From Calditrichia bacterium (GTDB taxonomy: Bacteria > Calditrichota > Calditrichia > Calditrichales > Calditrichaceae), in contig JALWEA010000103.1 in the NCBI GenBank assembly GCA_027039465.1, positions 1 to 5,020 on the forward strand: DNA of 5,020 nucleotides. The letters run 5' to 3'. The position numbers were made by a program, and so were the translations under genes. This document shows, in pieces, positions 1 to 5,020 of the stretch. The notes below the pieces were generated by a model. It did not search any database. It had not been told where the DNA came from and was given only the letters and a program-made list of their open reading frames with translations. Numbering within the stretch: the first letter of the stretch is position 1; every line of letters begins with the position of its first letter.

Positions 1-933
1 CAACACCAAATCACCGACATCCAGTTTTCCCATTTGGTAAGCTTCCGAAAGAGCCAGCGGAATCGTCGCCGCCGTTGTATTGCCGTAGCGCTCGATGTTG
101 ATCATTACCTGATCATAGCTAATGCCAAGTCGTTTAACCGTGGCATCAATAATACGCAAATTGGCCTGATGGGGCACCAAAAGGGTTAAATCTTTACCGG
201 ACAGATTATTCTTTTCCAAAATATCTACGGAAACTTCGGCCATTTTAGTTACGGCAAACTTAAACACCGTTTTGCCGTCCTGATAAATGAAATGCCAATC
301 GTTGACCACCGTTTCCAGCGAGGCGGGAAAGAGACTGCCCCCTGCCTTCATTTTCAGATATTCCGCGCCGCTGCCATCGGAATAGAGCAGGAAATCCATG
401 ATTCCGATATCTTCCCGATCGGTCGGTTCCAACAGAACGGCACCGGCGGCATCGCCAAATAAAACGCAGGTATTGCGATCGCGATAATTGGTAATGGCGC
501 TCATTTTGTCCGAACCGATAACCACAACCTTTTTATGCGTTCCCGCCCAGATAAATTGCGTACCCACGGAAAGCGCAAAAATAAAACCGGAACAAGCGGC
601 CGAGACATCAAAGCCCCAGGCGTTTTTGGCGCCCACTTTATCCTGCACCAAATTGGCCGTACTCGGGAAAAACATATCCGGCGTAACGGTTGCCACAATA
701 ATCAAATCGATTTCCAAAGGATCAATGCCCCGAACTTCACACAATTTTTTGACGGCTTCGGCGGCCATGTCCGAGGTTGCCTTGCCCGGCTCCAGAATAT
801 GGCGTTCCCGAATACCCGTTCGGGTACGAATCCATTCGTCCGAAGTATCGACCATGCGTTCCAAATCGGCATTGGTCAATATTTTTTCGGGCACATAGTG
901 GGCTACTGCGCTTATGTACGCATTCTGTCTCAT
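1..933 (-). CDS. fabH: 3-oxoacyl-ACP synthase III (FabH), C-terminus cut by window edge
   Basis: FabH (KAS III) condenses acetyl-CoA with malonyl-ACP to start type II fatty-acid synthesis in the cytoplasm. The translation gives 311 residues with no stop before the window edge. It begins MRQNAYISAVAHYVPEK and ends ...KLDVGDLVL, so roughly 15-20 C-terminal residues of the usual 317-330 are missing. The Cys-His-Asn triad is complete: Cys114 in VSAACSGF, His255 in VPHQAN and Asn285 in RYGNTAAT. The N-terminal TSDEWIRTRTGI segment is typical of the family. The ATG at 933-931 shares bases with the plsX stop (ATGA, 933-930). It has an SD sequence AGAAGG (946-941) seven bases upstream, inside plsX, so the two genes are probably translationally coupled. 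Identity is firm. Primer preference (acetyl versus branched acyl-CoA) cannot be read from the sequence. Confidence 0.97.
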   Translation of the reverse strand, partial: MRQNAYISAVAHYVPEKILTNADLERMVDTSDEWIRTRTGIRERHILEPGKATSDMAAEAVKKLCEVRGIDPLEIDLIIVATVTPDMFFPSTANLVQDKVGAKNAWGFDVSAACSGFIFALSVGTQFIWAGTHKKVVVIGSDKMSAITNYRDRNTCVLFGDAAGAVLLEPTDREDIGIMDFLLYSDGSGAEYLKMKAGGSLFPASLETVVNDWHFIYQDGKTVFKFAVTKMAEVSVDILEKNNLSGKDLTLLVPHQANLRIIDATVKRLGISYDQVMINIERYGNTTAATIPLALSEAYQMGKLDVGDLVL

Positions 934-1937
934 GACATTTCCTTCTCTTTTAATTTTTCTGCAATTAAATGATTGACATTTTTCATGGCCATATTTTTGG
1001 CAACTTTTAGCGCGTTGTTAATGGCTTTTCCCGTCGAGCTTCCGTGACAAATTACGGAGATGCCGTTCACGCCCAATAAAGGCACGCCGCCGTATTCTTC
1101 ATAATCGTAACTGCGTTTTAATTCGCTAAAGGCAGGTTTAACCAGAAAGGCTCCCAAATTGGTGAATAAATTTGCGCCGATGCTGCGTTTGATTCCCTTG
1201 ATGATCATGCCCATGACGCTTTCGGCCATTTTCAACAGAACATTGCCCACAAAACCGTCACAGACAATAATATCGGTTGTACCTTTAAAAATATCGCGCC
1301 CTTCAACGTTACCGTAAAAGTTTGGCAATTTTTCCTTAAACATTTGATGCGCTTCGATAACGACCGCATTGCCCTTTTTCTCTTCTTCACCGATGCTGAG
1401 TAAACCGATTTTTAAATTCTTCTGATTAAAAACTTCGCTGACGAAGATATCGGCCATCATGGCGAACTGTAATAAGTGCAGCGGCTTACAATCGACATTG
1501 GCTCCCACATCAATCAAAAAGACCAAACCTTTTTCGCTGGGAAGAAAAGAACCGATTGCCGGACGTTTGACGCCAGGAATGCGTTTGAGCGTAAGCAACG
1601 AGCCCGCCATTTGCGCCCCGGTGTGACCGGCGCTGACAAAGGCATCGGCTTCGCCTCTGGCATGGAGATTTAATCCGACGACCATTGAAGAGTTCTGCTT
1701 TTTCTTAAAAGCTTCGGTGGGCGATTCATTCATGCCGATGTTCTCGGGAGCATGCACAATGGACATGCGTTCGTGAAACTTGGCCGGAATGTGTTTTAAC
1801 CGTTCTTTGATTAAATTCTCGTCGCCAACAAGAATGATATGGTCATCTTTGGGAGCTTCTTTTAAATATAAATAAGCCCCTTCTATGGTAGCTCGGGGCC
1901 CTAAATCGCCTCCCATAACATCAAGGGCGATGCGCAT
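930..1937 (-). CDS. plsX: Phosphate acyltransferase PlsX
   Basis: PlsX converts acyl-ACP and phosphate to acyl-phosphate, the acyl donor for PlsY in phosphatidic acid synthesis. It is a peripheral membrane enzyme. The 335-residue length is normal. Visible family signatures in order are: LDVMGGDLGP (5-14), AFVSAGHTGA (99-108, where many homologues read SAGNTGA), DVGANVDCKP (143-152), LLSIGEEEKKGN (179-190), EGRDIF (212-217), DGFVGNVLLKMAES (227-240) and YGGVPLLGVNG followed by CHGSS (282-301). The ATG at 1937 has an SD AGGGA (1950-1946) eight bases upstream. It lies 29 bp after rpmF and overlaps fabH by 4 bp, as expected in a yceD-rpmF-plsX-fabH operon. No truncation or frameshift is visible. 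Confidence 0.98.
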   Translation of the reverse strand: MRIALDVMGGDLGPRATIEGAYLYLKEAPKDDHIILVGDENLIKERLKHIPAKFHERMSIVHAPENIGMNESPTEAFKKKQNSSMVVGLNLHARGEADAFVSAGHTGAQMAGSLLTLKRIPGVKRPAIGSFLPSEKGLVFLIDVGANVDCKPLHLLQFAMMADIFVSEVFNQKNLKIGLLSIGEEEKKGNAVVIEAHQMFKEKLPNFYGNVEGRDIFKGTTDIIVCDGFVGNVLLKMAESVMGMIIKGIKRSIGANLFTNLGAFLVKPAFSELKRSYDYEEYGGVPLLGVNGISVICHGSSTGKAINNALKVAKNMAMKNVNHLIAEKLKEKEMS

Positions 1938-1966
1938 TTTAAATTTCCCTTAATTAACCGCGTCGA

Positions 1967-2155
1967 TTAAACAGCTTTTGGAATGAAAACGTTCTTTCCG
2001 CGATAGTAGCCGCAGTTGGGGCAGGCACGATGCGGCAGTTTCATTTCACCGCAATGATCACACGCCACAAGGGATTGTGCACGCATGGTTGCAATCCATT
2101 GAGCTCTTCTTTTATCTCTTTTGGAACGCGAAATTTTGCGTTTCGGATTTGCCAT
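1967..2155 (-). CDS. rpmF: 50S ribosomal protein L32 (zinc-ribbon form)
   Basis: This is a 62-residue basic protein of the large ribosomal subunit. The N-terminus MANPKRKISRSKRDKRR is the classic L32 start, rich in Lys and Arg for rRNA contact. A zinc ribbon follows, with Cys32-x2-Cys35 and Cys45-x2-Cys48 (CDHC and CPNC), and then the YYRGKNV segment. All four zinc ligands are present, so this is the zinc-binding paralogue type rather than the cysteine-free form. The SD AAGGAG (2167-2162) lies six bases before the ATG and overlaps the last bases of yceD. Translation is therefore likely to be linked to that gene. Confidence 0.98.
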   Translation of the reverse strand: MANPKRKISRSKRDKRRAQWIATMRAQSLVACDHCGEMKLPHRACPNCGYYRGKNVFIPKAV

Positions 2156-2165
2156 AACAAACTCC

Positions 2166-2657
2166 TTATTTAATTAATCCTCTCAACTTCTCCCATCTCG
2201 GATCAATGGGAGTATCCGTACAACGACACGCTTCGTAATTCAGATTCACTCCGCAATGGGGACAAAGCCCCTTGCAATCTTCTTTACACAGCATCTTCAT
2301 CGGATGATTCAACAGCATCATTTCGGCAATAACCGGATCCAAGTCGATTTCCGTAGCATCTTCGGAAATACGAATGGATTCTTCGTCAAGCAATTCACCG
2401 GCGCCAACATGATAATGCTGTTCTATTTCGGAACTGAATTCCGTATCGTACTCATCCAAACAACGGTCACACCGATAGTGAGCAACCGTTTTTAAGGTGA
2501 TGTGTACCCGATAATTTTTTTTTATTTTTTCAATGTGCACATGTACATTGGCCACATTCGGGTAGTATTCCCGAATCATGTTCGAAATAAAATCCAATTG
2601 TACACGTTCGTCCAGCTCAACCGGCCGGACGTCCATATTTTGAATATTTATTTTCAT
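2166..2657 (-). CDS. yceD: YceD/DUF177 family protein, 23S rRNA accumulation factor
   Basis: This is a 163-residue DUF177 (YceD) protein. Members are almost always encoded directly before rpmF, and bacterial and plant homologues are needed for normal 23S rRNA accumulation. Their exact mechanism is not settled. Cys63-x2-Cys66 (CDRC) sits mid-protein. A cysteine-rich C-terminus has Cys124, Cys128, Cys132, Cys135, Cys144 and Cys146 within CKEDCKGLCPHCGVNLN, and the family-typical ending DPRWEKLRGL follows. The central stretch (about 85-110) is acidic. The ATG at 2657 has no convincing SD and lies just downstream of a strong-looking promoter. Met8 (2636) is an alternative start but has no SD either. 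It is the first gene of the operon, and its stop (2168-2166) lies 10 bp before rpmF. Confidence 0.93.
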   Translation of the reverse strand: MKINIQNMDVRPVELDERVQLDFISNMIREYYPNVANVHVHIEKIKKNYRVHITLKTVAHYRCDRCLDEYDTEFSSEIEQHYHVGAGELLDEESIRISEDATEIDLDPVIAEMMLLNHPMKMLCKEDCKGLCPHCGVNLNYEACRCTDTPIDPRWEKLRGLIK

Positions 2658-2669
2658 AATAAAACTTTT

Positions 2670-2698
2670 AATATATAAAACATTCGCTCTTTTTTCAA
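2670..2698 (-). promoter_or_regulatory. Promoter of the yceD-rpmF-plsX-fabH operon
   Basis: On the minus strand, TTGAAA (2698-2693) and TATATT (2675-2670) are separated by exactly 17 bp. Each hexamer matches five of six positions of the sigma70 consensus. Likely start points are G2665 or A2660, leaving only 3-8 bases before the ATG at 2657. The match is clear, but whether the transcript is truly near-leaderless is an inference. Confidence 0.65.
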
Positions 2699-2936
2699 CC
2701 CTGATTTTTCAACGGGTGAGCGTTCCGTTTGTTTCCTAATTTAATTTTGTTTACGAAAAATTTAAAAGTGGTGGAATGTACGGTAAGAACAAGATGATGG
2801 CAAATTTTTATGGCTTGGGCTTACCTGCCAAGGAGAAGAGGCATAAATTGAAGATAGATGGAACTATTGAAATATTAAAATTTGTGTTGTTTTACTCACT
2901 CCCTCATTCTATTTCTTATTCGGTAGATTGAAAAGG

Positions 2937-2993
2937 CAACCGGTTGTCGAGTAGAGACCGCGCCAGCGGGATCGTATCGAGACACGGTTGCCG
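2937..2993. repeat. GC-rich repeat-like element with a CTCGATACG...CTACTCGA core
   Basis: On the minus strand the segment reads CTCGATACG (2981-2973), a GC-rich centre with a CCGC/GCGG stem (2958-2961 with 2966-2969), then CTACTCGA (2954-2947). It ends in the perfect 10-bp palindrome CAACCGGTTG (2937-2946). CGGTTG occurs at both ends (2941-2946 and 2985-2990). The CTCGATACG/CTACTCGA arrangement resembles intergenic repeats I recall from other bacterial genomes, especially actinobacteria. That resemblance is from memory only, and copy number in this genome is unknown. Confidence 0.45.
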
Positions 2994-3016
2994 CACTTGC
3001 GAATTCCCTTTTAGAA

Positions 3017-3075
3017 CCCATCCCCGGCCCTTCCCTACTACCTACCGTATGGAAGGGTGCCACTTTTCCGATGGG
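3017..3075. repeat. Nested inverted repeat (two stems)
   Basis: An outer pair CCCATC (3017-3022) and GATGGG (3070-3075) encloses an inner pair CCCTTCC (3028-3034) and GGAAGGG (3051-3057) around a 16-nt loop. GG (3026-3027) and CC (3060-3061) can extend the inner stem past a two-base bulge. The result is a long stem with internal loops on either strand. No T-run follows on either side, so it is not a standard intrinsic terminator. A folded repeat element is more likely. Confidence 0.55.
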
Positions 3076-3140
3076 CATTTGGTGAATTGTTGAATTGAAG
3101 TGATTTTGTGTCTGATGATGTGCAAGATCATGTCCGTTTA

Positions 3141-3233
3141 CTGAAGGATTTCGACGGAACGAAGAATTCCTCCATCCGTTGCCGCTTTGGAGAGGATTGC
3201 TTCTCCCGACTTCGTCGGGATCGCAATGACAGG
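3141..3233. repeat. Dispersed-repeat-like element containing a GTCATTGCGA-type hairpin
   Basis: TCCCGAC (3204-3210) and GTCGGGA (3214-3220) form a perfect 7-bp stem with a TTC loop. The flanking ATTGC (3196-3200) and GCAAT (3223-3227) pair as an outer stem. On the minus strand it reads TGTCATTGCGATCCCGACG at one end and TTCGTTCCGTCGAAATCC at the other. This resembles a well-known style of interspersed intergenic repeat (TGTCATTGCGA...GAAGCAATC) that I recall from many bacterial genomes. The hairpin is directly visible. Membership of a repeat family is from memory and was not searched. Confidence 0.6.
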
Positions 3234-3265
3234 CCTTTCCGAATAACGAATATACGGATAACGAT

Positions 3266-3296
3266 CCCCTTAACCCTTAACTTTTCCCCCTTAACC
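3266..3296. repeat. Degenerate CCCTTAA heptamer array next to the ackA stop
   Basis: CCCTTAA occurs at 3267-3273, 3274-3280 and 3288-3294, all in a 7-bp register, with a degenerate unit CTTTTCC between the second and third. On the ackA-sense strand this gives runs of 2, 5, 3 and 4 G residues separated by short A/T loops, only a few bases past the ackA stop. Just beyond it, AATAACG, AATATACG and GATAACG (3242-3263) form a second set of imperfect direct repeats. Confidence 0.6.
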
Positions 3297-3300
3297 TATT

Positions 3301-4503
3301 TTACTTCGTTTCCTTCACAATCCTCATGGTATCCATGGCAATGACCAATTCTTCGTTGGTCGGAATAACAAACACTTTAACCTTGGAATCATCGGCCGAA
3401 ATTTCGCGTTCCTTTTTGTCCGAAGCTTCGTTCTTTTTCTGATCCAGTTTAACGCCCATGAATTCGAGCCCTTGCAAACTGTGCTCGCGTACCATTGATG
3501 AATTCTCGCCAATGCCTCCAGTAAATACAATCACATCCGTTCCGCCCATGGCCGCCGCATACGCACCGATATATTTACGCAAACGATAGGTAAAAATATC
3601 GTGTGCCAAACGGGCGCGTTCGCTATTCTCGTATTCTTCTTCAATTTCGCGCATGTCGCTGCTGATGCCGCTTACGCCAATCAGGCCGCTGTGTTTATTC
3701 AACAGAGTCGTTGCATCGTTTGGTGTCAATTCTTCCTTGTGCATAATCTGCAAAATAATCGCCGGGTCCAGGTCGCCGGAACGCGTACCCATTACCAAGC
3801 CTTCCAAAGGCGTAAATCCCATGGATGTATCTACCGATTTACCATACTTAATGGCGGCAGCCGAAGCGCCGTTCCCCAAATGACAGGTAATAATGCGCAA
3901 CTTGTCTTTGGGAGTGCCCATCAATTCCGCAGCCCGATCCGATACAAAGCGGTGCGAAGTACCATGGAAACCGTATCTACGAATGCCGTGCCGCTTGTAC
4001 AAGGTGTACGGCAGTGCGTACAAGTAGGCATATTTGGGCATGGTTTGATGGAAAGCCGTATCGAACACGGCTACCTGCGGCACGCCCGGCAAAAGCTGCA
4101 TGGCCGCATTAATGCCTTTTAAGTTGGGCGGATTGTGTAACGGAGCATAATCGATGCAACGACGAATCTCACTCATAACTTCTTCGGAAATCAAAACCGA
4201 AGCGCTGAATGCTTCGCCGCCGTGTACCACTCGATGGCCCACCGCATCGATTTCCTTGCGATCCTTAATAACACCGTGGTTTTTACTGAGCAAAATGGAA
4301 AGCACATATTCAATGGCCATTTTGTGATCCAAAATTTCGCCGCTTAAACGGATTTGCTTATCACCGACTTTCTGATGGGTTAAAACGGCGCCGGACATAC
4401 CAATGCGTTCCACCACACCTTTGGCCAACGATTCACGTTTTTCAGGGTCGATGACCTGATATTTAACCGACGAACTGCCTGCATTTAAAACTAAAACGAT
4501 CAT
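3301..4503 (-). CDS. ackA: Acetate kinase
   Basis: AckA interconverts acetate plus ATP with acetyl-phosphate plus ADP in the cytoplasm, usually together with a phosphotransacetylase. With the start at 4503 the protein has 400 residues, a normal length. It shows the signature NAGSSSVK (7-14), HRVVHGGE (90-97), FDTAFH (147-152), YGFHGTSH (177-184), HLGNG (208-212), MGTRSGD (238-244), FTGGIGEN (327-334) and NEE (383-385). Active-site residues Asn7, Arg91, Asp148, His180, Arg241 and Glu384 fall at the same numbers as I recall for the Methanosarcina thermophila enzyme. An upstream in-frame ATG (4512) would add MQI, but the SD AAGGA (4516-4512) overlaps that ATG and sits eight bases before the ATG at 4503, so 4503 is preferred. 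No pta gene is in the window. Confidence 0.97.
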   Translation of the reverse strand: MIVLVLNAGSSSVKYQVIDPEKRESLAKGVVERIGMSGAVLTHQKVGDKQIRLSGEILDHKMAIEYVLSILLSKNHGVIKDRKEIDAVGHRVVHGGEAFSASVLISEEVMSEIRRCIDYAPLHNPPNLKGINAAMQLLPGVPQVAVFDTAFHQTMPKYAYLYALPYTLYKRHGIRRYGFHGTSHRFVSDRAAELMGTPKDKLRIITCHLGNGASAAAIKYGKSVDTSMGFTPLEGLVMGTRSGDLDPAIILQIMHKEELTPNDATTLLNKHSGLIGVSGISSDMREIEEEYENSERARLAHDIFTYRLRKYIGAYAAAMGGTDVIVFTGGIGENSSMVREHSLQGLEFMGVKLDQKKNEASDKKEREISADDSKVKVFVIPTNEELVIAMDTMRIVKETK

Positions 4504-4511
4504 AATTTGCA

Positions 4512-4516
4512 TCCTT
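4512..4516 (-). promoter_or_regulatory. Ribosome binding site that decides the ackA start
   Basis: AAGGA at 4516-4512 is followed by eight bases and then the ATG at 4503. The earlier in-frame ATG at 4512-4510 shares its first base with this motif and cannot be served by it. The start at 4503 gives the normal acetate kinase N-terminus MIVLVLNAGSSS. Confidence 0.8.
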
Positions 4517-4541
4517 ATTTTTAAAATCCGAACCTGTTTTA

Positions 4542-4572
4542 ATTATAAAAACTTTAAAAAACTATTTACCAA
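4542..4572 (-). promoter_or_regulatory. Probable ackA promoter
   Basis: A perfect TATAAT lies at 4547-4542 on the minus strand. A weak -35 candidate, TTGGTA (4572-4567), matches four of six positions at a long 19-bp spacing. A start near A4535 would give a leader of about 30 bases that includes the SD. The -10 box is convincing and the -35 box is not. Confidence 0.5.
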
Positions 4573-4777
4573 TATGTCGAATGTTTAAAAACCCGAAAGA
4601 TCTAATACGTTTAACCACAACTTTCTATTTTGATTACGTTTTAGAAACCGAATTTGCCTCGTCCGGATAATTTGCAAAATATTGAGGAAACCGTCGCATG
4701 GCAAATTCCGCGTTGCTCTCCGTATTATACGCTTTTTACTTATAGATTTTAAATAAAACTAAACGGTGACTACAAGC

Positions 4778-4800
4778 GTAGTGCGAGTTCTCGCAGCACT
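4778..4800 (+). repeat. REP-like hairpin preceded by GTAG
   Basis: GTAG (4778-4781) is followed directly by TGCGAG (4782-4787), TT, and CTCGCA (4790-4795), a perfect 6-bp inverted repeat. Alternative pairing of AGTGC (4780-4784) with GCACT (4796-4800) is also possible. A GTAG tetranucleotide at the foot of a short hairpin is the arrangement recognised by REP-associated (RAYT) Y1 transposases. One copy alone does not prove a REP family. Confidence 0.35.
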
Positions 4801-4966
4801 TCATTTTCAATTTACACCGATATTTATTTATAGTAAATTCACTTATAGTAAGTAATTTGCCTCGCATTTCTCTTATACATTGTTGTGTGCCGGGTTTCAG
4901 TCATTTTCATTTTTCTTTTTTTGGCTCTTCCGGTTTTTGAGTACATGACTTGAAAAAAATAAAAGG

Positions 4967-5020
4967 ACATGGTAGCTTAAAATATATTTTTAGTAGAATA
5001 AAAAAAGGAAGCGACCATGT
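4967..5020. repeat. Imperfect inverted repeat at the right edge of the window
   Basis: ACATGGTAGCTT (4967-4978) and AAGCGACCATGT (5009-5020) are inverted copies matching at 11 of 12 positions, separated by 30 AT-rich bases. The left arm is preceded by GG, and the right arm is cut by the window edge, so the repeat may extend further. It could be an operator-like or transposon-end palindrome, or a chance pairing around a start codon. Confidence 0.5.
5017..5020 (+). CDS. Possible start of a divergent plus-strand gene (first codon only)
   Basis: An ATG at 5017 is preceded at seven bases by AAGGA (5005-5009), the same SD type used by ackA. AT-rich promoter-like DNA lies upstream, including TTGAAA at 4950-4955 and TATATT at 4983-4988, but their 27-bp spacing does not make a standard promoter. 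Only four bases are visible, so nothing can be said about a product. The ATG also lies inside the right arm of the inverted repeat, so it may be coincidental. Confidence 0.3.

Larger units (their letters stand above)
2658..3300. other. Gene-free interval between ackA and the yceD operon
   Basis: The half next to yceD (about 2700-2900) is AT-rich and shows only the operon promoter and a dubious 51-codon plus-strand ORF. From about 2935 to 3075 the composition changes sharply: 2941-3030 is about 61 percent GC, against about 28 percent for 2741-2790. The DNA there becomes rich in palindromes. From about 3141 to 3296 come a hairpin-bearing repeat-like element and short tandem repeats that abut the ackA stop codon. 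No convincing gene is seen, and no hairpin followed by a T-run that would be a standard terminator for ackA. Confidence 0.7.
4513..5016. other. AT-rich gene-free interval upstream of ackA
   Basis: It holds the ackA promoter, an orphan minus-strand ORF tail (4634-4735), a REP-like hairpin (4778-4800), short direct repeats and a terminal inverted repeat. The direct repeats are AATTTGCCTCG at 4651-4661 and 4854-4864, TTATAGTAA at 4828-4836 and 4843-4851, and ACTTATAG at 4738-4745 and 4841-4848. No complete gene or tRNA is recognised. Confidence 0.6.

Noticed and set aside
488..972. Two overlapping plus-strand ORFs of 136 and 145 codons
   Set aside because: They run antisense to clear fabH and plsX coding sequence and have no recognisable domain or good ribosome binding site.
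2776..2931. 51-codon plus-strand ORF (MYGKNKMMANFYGLGLPAK...)
   Set aside because: The frame is open from 2740, but there is no properly spaced SD and no recognisable family. A short open frame here could arise by chance, so it is kept only as a note.
2896..3078. 60-codon minus-strand ORF
   Set aside because: It simply translates the GC-rich palindromic block. There is no SD and the composition is not protein-like, so the repeat explains it better.
3196..3227. Possible intrinsic terminator for ackA
   Set aside because: The hairpin is stable-looking but is not followed by a T-run on either strand, and it lies about 75 bp past the stop.
3108..3344. 78-codon plus-strand ORF
   Set aside because: It crosses the hairpin element and the heptamer array and runs into ackA on the other strand. 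It has no plausible SD.
3601..4122. 173-codon plus-strand ORF
   Set aside because: It is antisense to the catalytic core of ackA, whose frame explains every base. The composition is that of a shadow frame.
4510..4512. Upstream ATG as ackA start
   Set aside because: It shares its first base with the AAGGA motif and adds only MQI before the normal acetate kinase N-terminus.
4821..4864. CRISPR-like repeats
   Set aside because: Only two 9-bp copies with a 6-bp spacer are present. Repeat and spacer lengths are far too short for a CRISPR array.
4969..4980. Three-codon ORF ATG GTA GCT TAA after an AAAAGGA motif
   Set aside because: The SD-like motif is only one or two bases from the ATG, too close to work, and the ATG is part of the inverted-repeat arm.

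Overview
The window comes from a bacterium with moderate GC content. All recognisable protein genes lie on the minus strand. Read in transcription order (right to left) they are ackA, then after a 643-bp gap a tight operon of yceD (DUF177), rpmF, plsX and fabH. The fabH gene runs off the left edge of the window. The proteins are lysine-rich, the Shine-Dalgarno (SD) sequences are AAGGA-like and the intergenic DNA is AT-rich. This, with the ackA-yceD-rpmF-plsX-fabH order, would fit a deep-branching non-proteobacterial lineage. A Calditrichota/FCB-type or clostridia-like gene order comes to mind, but the assignment is an inference and is weak.

Layout by region. 1-933: fabH, lacking its last codons. 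930-1937: plsX, whose stop overlaps the fabH start as ATGA. 1967-2155: rpmF. 2166-2657: yceD, preceded by a good sigma70-type promoter (TTGAAA, 17 bp, TATATT) placed so close to the ATG that the transcript would be almost leaderless. 2658-3300: a gene-free stretch made of an AT-rich half and a mosaic of GC-rich, palindromic and tandem-repeat DNA that looks like dispersed repeats. 3301-4503: complete ackA with all the known catalytic residues. 4504-5016: the ackA promoter, then AT-rich DNA with small direct repeats, a REP-like hairpin and an orphan ORF tail. The window ends in an imperfect inverted repeat that also contains a possible start codon of a divergent plus-strand gene.

How the genes work together: YceD and L32 serve 50S ribosome assembly. 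PlsX makes acyl-phosphate for phospholipid synthesis and FabH starts fatty-acid chains from acetyl-CoA, so the operon ties ribosome production to membrane-lipid production. AckA sits upstream and interconverts acetate and acetyl-phosphate, which connects to the acetyl-CoA pool that FabH uses.

The genes themselves are ordinary housekeeping genes. The parts that merit a second look are the two intergenic regions, which carry several independent repeat or palindrome structures. I see no evidence of a new defence, mobile or biosynthetic system in this window.
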